This document shows positions 10,360-21,463 of a stretch of DNA of 64,000 nt, piece by piece. The DNA is from Dryas octopetala (lineage: Eukaryota > Streptophyta > Magnoliopsida > Rosales > Rosaceae): contig OY992837.1 of the NCBI GenBank assembly GCA_963921425.1, forward strand, positions 15,411,896-15,475,895, read 5' to 3'. Position 1 is the first letter of the stretch, and each line of letters begins with the position of its first letter. A model generated the notes under the pieces. That model saw nothing but the letters and a program-made list of their open reading frames with translations. It was not told the origin of the DNA and searched no databases. Position numbers and translations under genes: made by a program.

Positions 10360-10475
10360 GAATTTTGATCAGATACCTTGTTGATCTTTTGATCAACAAA
10401 GCTCTGATACCATATTGGAATTTTGAAGACCTGATACCAAGTTGGAATTGCTTTGATACCAAGTTGAAATTTATG
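10360..10475 (-). repeat. Cluster of tRNA-Met primer-site-like copies, retroelement relic
   Basis: 'gctctgatacca' (10401-10412) equals the minus-strand PBS of copia elements. Two degenerate copies follow ('cctgatacca' 10430-10439 and 'gctttgatacca' 10450-10461), each followed by '.a.ttggaatt'-like sequence, and 'cagatacc' precedes at 10369. This looks like a slipped or duplicated LTR/PBS junction of an old retroelement; no coding part remains. Confidence 0.4.
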
Positions 10476-10539
10476 ACCTGCAATTAAGTATCTAATCACT
10501 AGTTTATGAAAGAAAAGAATTTGCATAAAAGATCTCAAT

Positions 10540-10780
10540 TCATGGTGTGATGATCCATTGTCACCTACAGCTCATGGAGAATTCATTTTTCATATATCAT
10601 CGATTATGATTATCGATTGTTATGTGAAGCTTAGGACAAGTCCCTAAGTCTACAACATAAAGATCTCAACTTATAGTGTGATGATCCATTGTCATCTATA
10701 ACTCATGGAGGTGATAATTCATTGTCATCTACAACTTATGGATATGAGGATCCAATTTCATTTACAGCTCATAGTGTGTC
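10540..10780. repeat. Imperfect ~33-bp tandem repeats
   Basis: Units like 'gatccattgtca.ctac' followed by 'a.ctcatgga' occur near 10549, 10681, 10713 and 10746. The last three are in tandem. Function unknown; possibly LTR-internal repeats of the neighbouring relic. Confidence 0.55.
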
Positions 10781-11289
10781 TCTACGTCCATCTATACAAT
10801 ATCATCTAAGTGATATTTATATCAAGTTGCATAAAACACTTGATAACATAAATATCTTGAGGTTTATCTCAGCCAATTACATGAGCTTGAGTATCAAACC
10901 TTCCTACTTAGATTTAATACAAAATATCTAATGGTAATGATCTCAACCATCAATTGTGAGCTCGAGTGTCAAATCATTTAACAAATAAGTCAAACCAAAA
11001 AGCAAAACAGTAAAAAATATTTTTTATCAAAGTTGGCTTGACGATCGATTGTCAGTATCTTGACGATTGATTGTCCTCCTAACTTCCAGTTTTCTGGAGA
11101 AGTTGGCTTGAGCCACTTTTTTCAGAACTTTTGCCTTTGTGTTAATATCAGTTTAGACATTAACTTCAACAACGACATCGTCTGCAACAACCAAGTTGCA
11201 TGATCCAGCTATTAAATGTTGGTCATTAATTCACCTCGGCACTCTTCGGAAGTTTTTGGTCGACCCTTTGTAATGTCCGATGAACAATC

Positions 11290-11540
11290 AAGTACAATTT
11301 CGAGAAGCCTGCTGATCACTTCACTACAGGTTTCACATTCCCTGCAAGTCCCAAACCATCCCTACCAATAATTACAAAAAATAAGAATAACATTGAGAAT
11401 GACGTGGCAAGCGATGCAAGCTCGGACTTGTTCGAGATCGAAACCTTCTCCACTAGTACTACTACGGGTACACAAATTACACAATCAATGTTGTTGTACC
11501 AAAACTGTCGCAGGAGCATGTGGGAAGTAGGCCACCCTTA
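11290..11540 (+). pseudogene. PHYTOCHROME KINASE SUBSTRATE-like gene fragment
   Basis: A frame open from about 11290 contains NDVASDASSDLFEIETFST. The ASDASSDLFEIE core is characteristic of plant PKS proteins, cytosolic/plasma-membrane phototropin and phytochrome signalling components. Only about 80 codons around this motif can be read: there is no start codon context, and the frame closes soon after. Surrounding DNA shows no further PKS sequence, so it looks like a truncated copy or a fragment carried by a transposon. The identification rests on one short motif. Confidence 0.45.
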
Positions 11541-12193
11541 CCCAGTAACTATAAGCTGCCATTGAGCCCTCTAAACCCATGCCACCATCTCACCTCTCGT
11601 CTTATTCTGCTTTTTTGCTGTTCATAATCTTGTGATTGGGTTATTTGTATTATATAATATATGCATGGGTTGTATTTTATGTTTTTTGTTTTTGTTGCTT
11701 GTAACCTTGTGTTTATGATAATTAAGCAGCTGTTGTACGTACCAAAAATTTACATAAGAATCCATAAAATGCACCCTAAATTAGTAAATTGTAAAACCTA
11801 AAATGCAACAGTTCCTTCATGAACAATTGACCATATACTAAAGATCATGTAAAGGAATCGATTTCACTTCAGACGCAAAAACAACATAGTTCGAATAGTG
11901 TTGATGAAGTAGGCCTGCACGGAGATGATCAATTATTAATTATTTGAGAATTGTATACAACATAAACTAACAAGAAAAATAAATAGATTTTAGATGTAAG
12001 AAGTGCATGGAGAATCCATCTCATAGCTTTTAAGGGGAGTTGGAGACTACATCCTTCTTGCACTAAAGAGGGAGACAAAACTACATACATTGTATAATTA
12101 CAAATGGACTGCATGTATATTTACGTAATATACATAGCATGGTTTGTAAAGCATTGCACAAGCTTCATGATAGACAACAAACAACAGCGATTC
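11541..12193. other. Intergenic DNA and probable 3' UTR of the PHL7-like gene
   Basis: AT-rich with no sustained reading frame. The part next to 12193 should contain the 3' UTR of the minus-strand MYB-CC gene. Confidence 0.5.
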
Positions 12194-13547
12194 CTATTGT
12201 TCTGAACCACACAAAGGACCTTGCTCCAAAGGCGCTTTCTGTGCAGCACCATCATCTTCTCTCTCTTTAAACTCTGTTTGCAGGTCAAATCCAAATCCTC
12301 CATCACTTCCATACAAGTCCCGATCCCACTGACCAACAAGTTCGTTCTTCTGGTCATCTTTTGGAGGCAAATGAGATGTGGTGCAACCATTGGGCAACTC
12401 ATCATTCACCCTTTGTTTCTTTCGGGGAGATGAGGGCCTGGTAGATGGATCACTAGGTGTCTGCAACTGAGATGGCTTCTGCTTGTCCTCGGCTGATGGT
12501 GACATCTCTGATGCTTTAAGTACACCACCAAGTTTCTGCTGCTCCTCAATGATCTTCTGCAAGTATTTACCTTGAGCTTCGATTCTCATTTGTAACTGTC
12601 TTTGAACCTGAATGTGTATTCAAACTTATTAGTAAAGTTTCTCGTTGAGCCATGTTTGAGCCAGATTTTTCCTCCACCGGTCGATCTATCTGATTTCAGG
12701 CCGTTGGATGGATCACAAACTCCAAGTAATGGAAGATAAAAATCAAGTCGGGTTCAGGATAATTATCTCAAAGATACGATTTAATTCTTGGAAGATCAAA
12801 TGAGGATGAAGAAAAAGAGATAATCTTGAAGATTTAATCAGATCCCAAAGACTAGAAAGTAAGGATCAAATCAACTCAAGAAGATCAAATCAAATCAAAT
12901 CATGATGATATTGAGCTACTTATGGCCTAAGCAAAAAAGCACTATAAATAGGAGGCATCACTCAGTGAAGATAGAAAACCAAGGCTCCACAAACAATACC
13001 CAGACAATGTCTCTATTTTCTTGAAACTTTCTTAGTTTCAAGTCTCTCAGCTTCTTTAGTTCAGAGTTCTGCAATTCCTTACAATTTCTTCGTCCATCCT
13101 CTTCCATCAATCTTTAATTAGCTGCTAACATTTTCATTCTAGATTTAAGTTTAACATCATTGCCAGACCCTACCTCCCCAAGTTTTAAATTTTATGCAAT
13201 TTGATTATGTTTGATGTTTTACAATTTAAGTCTTATTTACTTTTTCTGCACCCTCGCTCTTTGGTTTTTGGTTGGTTAAAGTCCTTTAGTTGTTAAGGCA
13301 TAGTAGAATCCAGCCAAATGGGTGCTCCTAGTCGCACAATCATTAGGTACCTTTATTTCCTATCATCTCATGCCGAGTAGTGGCACGCCCACGCATTTTC
13401 AAGGACAAAAAGTTTTGCCTTGATCGTCGGCCATAACCCCCTAGGCCGTGAGCTTTTTTAGCAAACAAGTCGACACAAGTGTACAGCAACAGACCAAAAG
13501 AAAAAAGAACAAAACAAGCGTATATAGCCACAAACCAAAATAAGATA

Positions 13548-13583
<36 letters not shown>

Positions 13584-16500
13584 CCTACATCTCTTCACTT
13601 TCCCTCTCTTTCTTTTTCTCTCTGTCTCCTATTCCCTCCCTCACCAGACAACCATGGGTTGCTAATCGACCTCCAGATGGCTTTTGCAGGAAACGAAATA
13701 TACAAATGTATTAGCATCAGATGTTCATCTAAACTTTTCCAATTATTGCACAATATTTTCTGCATAATTCTCCTTTTCACGCTCTAAATTTTCTGTGTGC
13801 TTTCCTTACAATATATTTGCAGAGGCCAGACTACATCCTTCTTTCAGTAATTTAAGGCCAATTGAGAGCAAGAGACCTTACCTCAAGCTGTTCATGAAGA
13901 CGCTTCTGAACCTCCATCTGCATCCTCAATGCCTCATTAATTTGCACTCCACTGAAAAATATAATGTTTTTGTAGAATGTTAGATGCAGTCATTAATATG
14001 TATGAGACAGAGGATTATGCATGTAAGGAGATATATTGATATTGGTCATGAAAGCTTGAGAAGAAACAAAACTTGTGCATGTACAGAGGTATAATCATAT
14101 TAGGTGAGGAAAAAGGTACCCACGGAGAAGAATCTGAACAAGAGAGGCTGTCTCCAGAACCTTTCTTCTCGTCTTTGGAACCTAGAAGTCAAAAACACTT
14201 ATCCAAATTTAAATTCATATTTCATAAGGTAAAAACAAATTGCTATCACTAACATATATAGATGGAGGGAGGCCACCTTTACCATCAGCTGGAGACTCTG
14301 GCAGGTACTTTGCAAGGCGATACTTCTATACAAAAGAATAATGAAGACTAATTACATTATTTTTCAAAATAAAAACATATAAATGTCAAAATTAATGTTC
14401 ACGTGTACGTAATATAATGTAGCACAATGATCGCACCTGTAAATGGCTTTTCACATGATAAATAGTTAGTCCAGGAACACCCATCACTCTCAGAACACCT
14501 TTAGGTGTTGCCCCTAAAGCAAATTAGAAAGAATGAACATCAATTTAGTTGTGGACATTATCGATAAGCAAATTGGAAAGAATGAACAGAGCACTACAGA
14601 AGCTGATTCTAAGAAGACATTTTATTACAGATTATCTTTGCCAATTTGGGATTTGAATTTTTCTTTTAAAAATGGGATCTTTATATTACATAGGATTTGA
14701 GGATTTATTTGCTTATTACTATTAGGCTTTCCACATTGGGATTTTTTTAGGGATTTATTTCAGGGTTTCCTTATTCATATTTGTATCTCCACAATAAGAA
14801 GCAAAACTTTATTAAGAAAAGATAAAGGTACAAGGAAAGACATACAATATGCCAATCTTAGAAAAAATAAAAAATAAGGGCAGCCAAAAGACTAAAGAAA
14901 TTCAACAATCAATAGAACACGTCCTCCCCAATCAAGAAAGATCAAACTAAAAGAAATATCTCTTAAATGTTTTGTCGAAGAAGGTCACAAGCATACCAAA
15001 AATCTACTCCTCCCCCACAAAGAGTCCATGTCCACCCTTGGCTTCAAAAATCCTTTGTTTCATCAACCCAAACAGACCAAAAGTACACTGCAGTGCAGAA
15101 CCACAAGCGCTCTTCTTCTTATTCTTACTTATCCACCGCAAAATCATCCCCCCAAAAAGAATAACAATCACTAGGCAACAAACTCAGAATACTGAACACA
15201 TGAATCAATCTTCCCCAAATGTAAGAGGTAAAAAGGAAATGCATAAGGATATGATCAATAATCATGTAAGAGGCCATAAGCAGGTATTTGGTCATCTTTG
15301 AAGATTGCAGGTATTTGGTCTTTGTTTTTGAAGATCAAAAGTTCTAATTTTTCCATGAGCCACCTTCCAAGCTAAAACCTGAACCTTGGTAGGGATACCA
15401 GCATTCTGCTCTCCTGCTAGATGGAGCAGACATTTGTTTGCGTGAAATTTAATCGCATCCATCCAAGTTAATTGTGTGGTTAGAAAAATTGCATACAACT
15501 CACTAACCAAATGCCAACACATGTCCAAATCTTCCAAAAACAATTAATTCTTCGTCTTACCCACCCTCTCTCTCATTCCTGGAATCCCAAAGGTCACAAA
15601 ACCCACTCTGTCTCTCTCTCTTCTTTAAAGTCCACTGTTGTCTCTCTTTTCTTCCCCCTTGTGAAACCCCATGGCTGAAAATTCTCAAACTCATTATTAA
15701 AACTTCCTGAAGAAAACCCAAATCTCAAAGAAAAATAAGGAAAAAGAAAATCACACACAAGATTGGAATCTCTTTCTTTGCATTACTTATGACTTCTTAG
15801 GAGTTAAGAGTATGGGCGGTATGGAAAGTTCAGAGCACTGCCACTTTTTTCTCCCTAAAAGTTACACCTTTTTTTTTCCTCAATGCAACCCACCAATAAT
15901 ATTGCAAATTATTTGCTATGTTTATATTTGATAGCTTTTCATCTTCATGATAACAACCACTTCTTTTTTTAATCAAAGCACAGAGCTATGTAAGCTTTTG
16001 CAGCAGTGCCGAAGCATCCTCTTCTCCAGACAATGCTCCATGTCCTTCAATTTTCTTCTTTCTTTTTTTTTAAGAAAAAAATTCAGCAAACTAAAAGGAA
16101 CATGAAACATGAATAAAAATTTAATCAAGGTCGGTGCTGCAGTATCAAGCATGTCCATTGTGAAAGAAAGTCTACCGGAGATCAACTTGCCAAAGTACAG
16201 TTTCAATTTTGACTTGGAAGTTGTCTGTTTGAAGATCCTCCTGTGAATGTCTGCAATGCTTTTTCGATTATGTTATTGGAGTTGCAAGGCCCAATGATGT
16301 GCGCTAAGTTCAGCTTTGATGATGTTCCTTTGAGATTTGGGTTTTCTTCAGGAGGTTTTAATGGAGAGTTTAAGCATTTGTAGTCATGGGGTTTTGCAGG
16401 GGAGAAGAGGAAGAAGAAGTGAACTTTTAGTGTTAGAGAGAGAAATAATAGAGATAGTGGGCGTTCTGACTTTTGGGTTCCAGGAATGAAAGATAGGGTG

Positions 16501-18672
16501 GGAATGGGAAGAATTTACTTGCTTTTTGGAAAATCTGGACATGTGTTGGCATTTGGTTAGTGACTTGTATGTAATTTCTCTAACCACATGATGAACTTGG
16601 ACGGTTCCAATCGTAAATCACATAAACAAATTTCCGCTCGATCTGGTAGGAGAGCAGAACTAGGGATACCAGACTCCCAAATCATCCTAAAAGGTTCAAA
16701 TGACGGAAGACCAGGGTTGTCTAACAAGCACAGGAAAAAAAAAAACATTTATAAGAAAAAATCTCCAAAGCAGAGGAACTCCAATCTCATTTGTCAGGTC
16801 TATTTGGGTGCAATGCAACATTAGTGATGTGGGTAAAAGTCAAATTCCAAAAGGGCGGTGTAGAAGAAAGAGAGGAAGCAACAGAAGAGATATTTGTGGT
16901 TTCTGGAAACTCGATAAAAATGATGGACTAAAGACTCAAAGGAGGATTACCCTAATTTTATAACCATTCCCCACCACAAACTTAGACCTCTAGAAGAAAG
17001 AAGAATAACTATGAGAGTTAAATTTCCAAGGACAATGAAATGAACCACATTCCACAATTTTAGAGTCCAAACCACTAAACGGCACTCCAAACTTACTTTG
17101 GATAGCAAAACATGACAAAGTAAACTGCTCACAAGAAAATCTCCACAACCATTTACCTAAGATAGCCATGTTCGTAAGCATTAAGTTTTCAATCACTAAC
17201 CAACCATTTTCTTTAAGATTTTGCACTAGACTCCAACTGATTAAATAATCTCTTCCCCCTTCACTACTCCCTTTTCAAAAGAAATCCCTCATCAGTTTCT
17301 CTAGGATTTTGGCACTAGACTCCCACTAATTAAATCAGCACTAATACCTCAAAGGACGGTTTTTTCTTTAAATCCAAAACCAATGTGATTTCTGATCCAC
17401 AAATGTAACAATGGTGCTTCCTATTTCAGTAAACATAATTATAATAACATAAGTGACTGAGTATGAGATCTATGTGTGAATGTATGATAGGCTGATAGCC
17501 AAATGTAAAGATTTAATGCTACTTTTCAGGGTTATATTCCACAAACCAGTTTGTATCCTATCTTATTTCTTCAGAAATCACCTACGAAGAAGTTAGGAAA
17601 GGGAAAAAAACAAATATAAAACAAAACCTCTGCCGGACAACTAACCACAGCCATCACAACTACATAGATCCATTGATAAACATCAGAGAATTCATTACTA
17701 AGCAAGGGAAAGAAGAGAAATTCTCAAATTAAGTTAGAAAGACTATTCTCCTTACAGAAGAAAAATCATCTGTAAACAAAACAAAAAAGATTTGGGAAGA
17801 AAGAATATTCAATAAAACTAAAGAAGCTTCCCTAGATGTAGCCATTAATCAAGTAAAATACAAGAAAAAATCCATTTGGTGCAGAATTAAAAGGGTCACC
17901 AAAAAGCACAATTAATGAAGTAAATATTATTCGAAACTGGTCAAGTAACCTTAAAGTTCTTTCATCTCTTCTTCATCATTCCATGTAACTACCATATCAT
18001 CCATATAAAAAACTAAAGCAGTCACTTAACCTTTCTCATGCTTCAGAGGTAGTGTATGATCGGAATTGCTCTCTTTATACCCAAATCTTCTCATAGAATG
18101 AGTGGATCTCCCAAATTATGCTCTTTAAACTCTAAGTTTTTTACTAGGCTCTAATATAGTGCAAGAATCAGGTATTGGGTAAATTTCTGATCTAATTTTC
18201 TTCTCCCTTTAGAAGGTATTTATATCTAAACAATCATATATAAACTAGGAAAGAGACCAAAAATAAAGAATATAGGAAAAAATTCAACTATTTAAACACT
18301 CTTCTAATCTCTTTCTACAGGGCCAACACCTAACTTGTTTGTAACGTGTGAAAACTGTTTGCTCATAAATCAAACATACAACAGAGATGGCCTGATTACA
18401 AGAAAAAAAAATTGAAAACAAGTAACAAACAGAATTGTACTACTCAATAGAAAATACCCACTATCTGGTCCACCAAGTTGAGTAATGGCGTCGACGAAGC
18501 GGTCGTGAAGATCCGAAGTCCAGCGCAGTCGTTGCTTCCCATTTCCCCCAGAAGGCGTTGGGCTTTTCACTGCAGAACCAGTGACAGCCCCACCAACGCT
18601 TGCAAGCTGCTCACCACTCTGGGGCTTATGCGGGACTAAGCTCGCAGTTGAAAACTTCTTCGCATGATACAT
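12194..18672 (-). CDS. PHL7: MYB-CC transcription factor, PHL7-like (PHR1-like family), 290 aa
   Basis: Six coding exons on the minus strand: 18672-18462, 14513-14437, 14325-14283, 14181-14124, 13951-13882 and 12607-12194. All junctions are GT-AG and the phases join into one 290-residue frame. The protein starts MYHAKKFSTASLVPHK. Its single MYB/SANT repeat spans about 45-105 (RLRWTSDLHDRFVDAITQLG, then ATPKGVLRVMGV and SHLQKYRLAKYLP). The MYB-CC coiled coil with the LHEQLEVQRQLQ motif spans about 132-175, and the C-terminus is variable and acidic. Such factors are nuclear, bind P1BS-type sites as dimers and act in phosphate-starvation and related responses; the exact role of this member is inferred. 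A probable 5' UTR intron (donor near 18792, acceptor near 18680) precedes the ATG. Intron 1 is unusually long (3.9 kb) because of nested transposons. Confidence 0.92.
12640..13480 (+). mobile_element. Probable LTR-retroelement fragment in PHL7 intron 5
   Basis: A strong 'actataaatagg' TATA context at 12941 is followed by transcript-leader-like pyrimidine-rich sequence. A GC-richer tail (13330-13475) contrasts with the AT-rich intron. This resembles an LTR promoter plus leader of a TRIM/LARD-like retroelement. I found no LTR pair or coding domain. Confidence 0.35.
13552..13580. repeat. (CT)n microsatellite
   Basis: A CT dinucleotide run in intron 5 of the PHL7-like gene. Confidence 0.9.
14516..14592. 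repeat. Short direct duplication (~25 bp, twice)
   Basis: 'aagcaaatt.gaaagaatgaaca' occurs at about 14517 and again at about 14567, just upstream of PHL7 exon 2 in gene sense. Confidence 0.6.
14795..17340 (-). mobile_element. 5'-truncated LINE remnant, split by a later insertion
   Basis: Minus-strand translations match the C-terminal part of plant L1-type LINE reverse transcriptases. At about 17330-16990 they give LMRDFFWKGSSEGG and AILGKWLWRF; after the insertion at 15401-16660 they give PTKVQVLAWKVAHGKI, the zf-RVT region, near 15390-15310. The last part decays with stops and ends near 14800 with an AATAAAG-like 3' end. Removing the inserted element and one 11-bp target copy joins the two parts in frame (...IWESGIPTKVQVLAWK...). 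It lies within intron 1 of the PHL7-like gene, in the same orientation. Confidence 0.75.
15401..16660. mobile_element. Non-autonomous Mutator-like element with ~330-bp TIRs
   Basis: A 1260-bp element with long inverted arms (about 15401-15730 and 16331-16660). The arms share 'tctgctctcct', 'ccaaatgccaacacatgtcc', 'cattcctgga' and 'gaagaaaacccaaatctcaa' in mirrored order. It is flanked by an exact 11-bp duplication 'tagggatacca' (15390-15400 and 16661-16671), within the Mutator range. It sits inside the LINE remnant. The unique centre (15731-16330) carries a short coding-like stretch on the plus strand (KVGAAVSSMSIVKESLPEIN... near 16115) that I cannot identify; it may be a captured exon, as in Pack-MULEs. 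No transposase is present. Confidence 0.85.
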
Positions 18673-18792
18673 GGTGAAAAACACTGAATATGTACGATAA
18701 ATACAGTGAATGATTATCAATGAATCAAAATAATAATTCAAATTAAGTAATTCAATTCCACTTTCGATCAAAATAGAGAGAGAGGGATGTAC

Positions 18793-19140
18793 CTGCGAAA
18801 ACAACTGAGCTAGAAACAGCTCCTCCAGGGCACAATTCAATGGATGAGACGAGTCATAGGAGATTCTTTTGAGGAATAGGAATGGTTGTCAATGGAGTTT
18901 GATTGGAGAATTGGAATGGAGGCCTGCAAAAAATGGTAAACGGCGCGTTTGGACATGTAGAGAAAACGGGGTCAAAGGGCCACGCAAGTCACACAATTCA
19001 ACTTCACAAAATGTTGTGGTAATTCTTGCCTGCGATGCCAGTCATGCCACCCACTGGGGACTGACTGGGACCCGCTATTTTATTGTGAGAGCCAAACGCA
19101 CCTTCTGCCCAGCGCACAAATTAGTTATGGGAAATTCTAT
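18793..19140 (-). promoter_or_regulatory. Upstream region of the PHL7-like gene
   Basis: The 5' UTR exon probably ends at about 18793 (CGCAG|GTACAT donor on the minus strand). DNA upstream is moderately GC-rich and would hold the promoter; I see no certain TATA box. Confidence 0.35.
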
Positions 19141-19289
19141 TTAAGGAAAATTTTAGTAAAAGGAATTCAACTGTTCCATATTTGAGAATTCCAATTTTAT
19201 TTTGTTTCAATTAAGAATTATAATTAATCAATGACTCAATTAATGGTGTTCCATCAATTTTTTTGAAAACAAAAGAGTCTATTAGCCTT

Positions 19290-19307
19290 GAAAAATTATA
19301 AAAAAAG

Positions 19308-19347
<40 letters not shown>

Positions 19348-19520
19348 ACACGGGACACCCAGCTCTCTTCCCCTCTTCAGCTGACCAGCCGACTATTACC
19401 CCCCTCCCCCTGCGCTGATGACTCAACTCCTCCCCAACGCCAGCAACCCTCTCCCTTCTGCCACTTCTCAATCTCGATTTCTCCCTCTCTCTCTCTCTCT
19501 CTCTTTCTCTTTCTACTAGG
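19290..19520. repeat. Low-complexity block: T/A homopolymers and (CT)n
   Basis: A T-run/A-run palindrome at about 19309-19343 is followed by pyrimidine-rich sequence and a CT run at about 19481-19513. Confidence 0.8.
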
Positions 19521-19899
19521 AGTTTTGTACGGGTTGGTGTTTGCTAAAATTACCAATTTTCTTTTGTAAGATTGGGTTTTGCTACAATTAGCATTGAATG
19601 GACCACACCCACCCACTATAAAACCAAGCATTGAATGCTACAATTCATATGTTTTAGTAATTGTTTGTTGTTATTTATTATTTTTTTTTTTGTTGTAAAT
19701 TTTGATGTTTTATATGAATTTTGACATAAAAATGGTGCTTTTTGCCAATTCATGGGACCTAGGGATTGTTTATGTTGAGGGGCCATTCAGCATTGGTCCA
19801 CCGAATACCATGATAGTATTCAATGGTCAAACACCAAATTAGCTACTTCGATTTGAAAATCCCCCGGCATTGTTTGCATCATTCGTTGGGAGGTAACCG

Positions 19900-19975
19900 A
19901 ACATAACTTCCATTTGGTAGCAGTCTACCGAAAATATGAAGTCCATTCGGTAGCCGTCTACCAAAATAGTTTTCA
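19900..19975. repeat. Two tandem ~35-bp units with inner dyads
   Basis: 'tccatttggtagcagtctac' and 'tccattcggtagccgtctac' recur about 36 bp apart, each followed by 'c.aaaat'. The unit is partly palindromic (ggtag...ctacc). It resembles subterminal repeats of a decayed DNA transposon. The rest of 19521-21463 shows no gene, apart from the probable 3' UTR of the L2HGDH gene near its right end. Confidence 0.5.
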
Positions 19976-21463
19976 TCATCTGGTTGACTCATACCAAAAA
20001 CTAATATCGTGTTCAGTACTAATCAAAAGCAATTGGGTTACACCAAATTGACTCTTAGATCTAAAAGGGAAGACTATTGTGCTAATAACATATTATAAAT
20101 TGAGAGAGACATAATAGAAGAGAAGAGAAGAGAGAATTGTGAGAATTGATTGTATCTTTCGTCTTATTAGACTGCCTATTTATAGGCTTAAAGCATAATA
20201 CTTGGGGATTACTCTCAAGTATTCCTATTTTACGAGAAATTATTTTATGTAATCGATACACTGTCACGTAATGTAATCAATTCAACATGTTATAACATGA
20301 GTAGATATTAATAATACTATATCATAATAATATAAATATATTATCAAATAATACCTTTACACGTTAGTATAATAAATAGAAATTACAAAGTAAACCCAAA
20401 TACATCTTTGTGGGAAGCCACATAATTTACATAATTTATAACAAAACCCATAAAATTTTGTCACTCAAGGTTAAGAAATAACACTCATCTTTTTTTTATT
20501 TTAAATTTATTATTATTACTTCTCAAGGTTTGGTTTCTCAAATCTTTAATTCTCCTTCTGTTCCTATATCAATTTCATGGTTGATTGGTCTCTATTTGAG
20601 AGCATCCATATTTAGGCATGTACCGCTGCACAAGCTCATTTCCCTTGATTTATTACCATCATTGAAATGGGACAGGATCAGTGTTTTAACCTGAAGACCC
20701 AATTGCTTCTCACTAAGTGGTCATGTGATGGACATATGATTTACCACATCACAAAGAAGCAAATGCAATAGCAAATACAACTTAAGAATATCCAATAAGA
20801 TAATATGCAAAAGTTATAATTTCATGAGGCTACTGGAGTTAACTAAGTTTGATGACCTTTACCAAAACTTGCACATAGCGACAGCCCCATGCAAATCGCC
20901 AAAAAGCATTTCAGGCTAATCTTGTGCGTATGACTAGCAAGATAGAGTTAAGCATATCCATTTCAGAACAATTAATTTCCATAACATCATAAACAGCCCT
21001 TATTATGAAACTGCAACAAAGCAAGTTAATTTAACCAAACAAACTTCTTCATTGTACCACAATTTAACTAAGTAAATAAGTTAAAAGGCAAAAATAAGGA
21101 ATTATTAAACTAAATTGGTTTGCAGCCACTTCAGAATAGTGGAAATTACTTAATGAGCAAGAAGAATCAAACATACCCATTTGCTGTAAGTCAGAAACAA
21201 AAACAGCGAGGCATCTAGGAGAGCAGCACATTGTGGAAACAAAATGAATCTCGTCTCACTCTTTCTTCAACAATTTAGTAAAATAGTGTCACTTCAAAGT
21301 TTTTTGCCTCTTCGTTACCAGAACTTCATTTTCTTTATAAGAATCAGTTCATTTGAAGCAAATATATCATCACCTTAGAGGTGAACACGTTGTAACAGAT
21401 AAATCTGTTCTCTTACAGTCATCAGCAATTTTCAAATTAAAATAAGTAGAATGAAGAGGGTCC

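Noticed and set aside
15292-15543. Possible separate small gene with AWKVAHGK
   Set aside because: It is the zf-RVT part of the LINE remnant fused to the arm of the inserted Mutator-like element.
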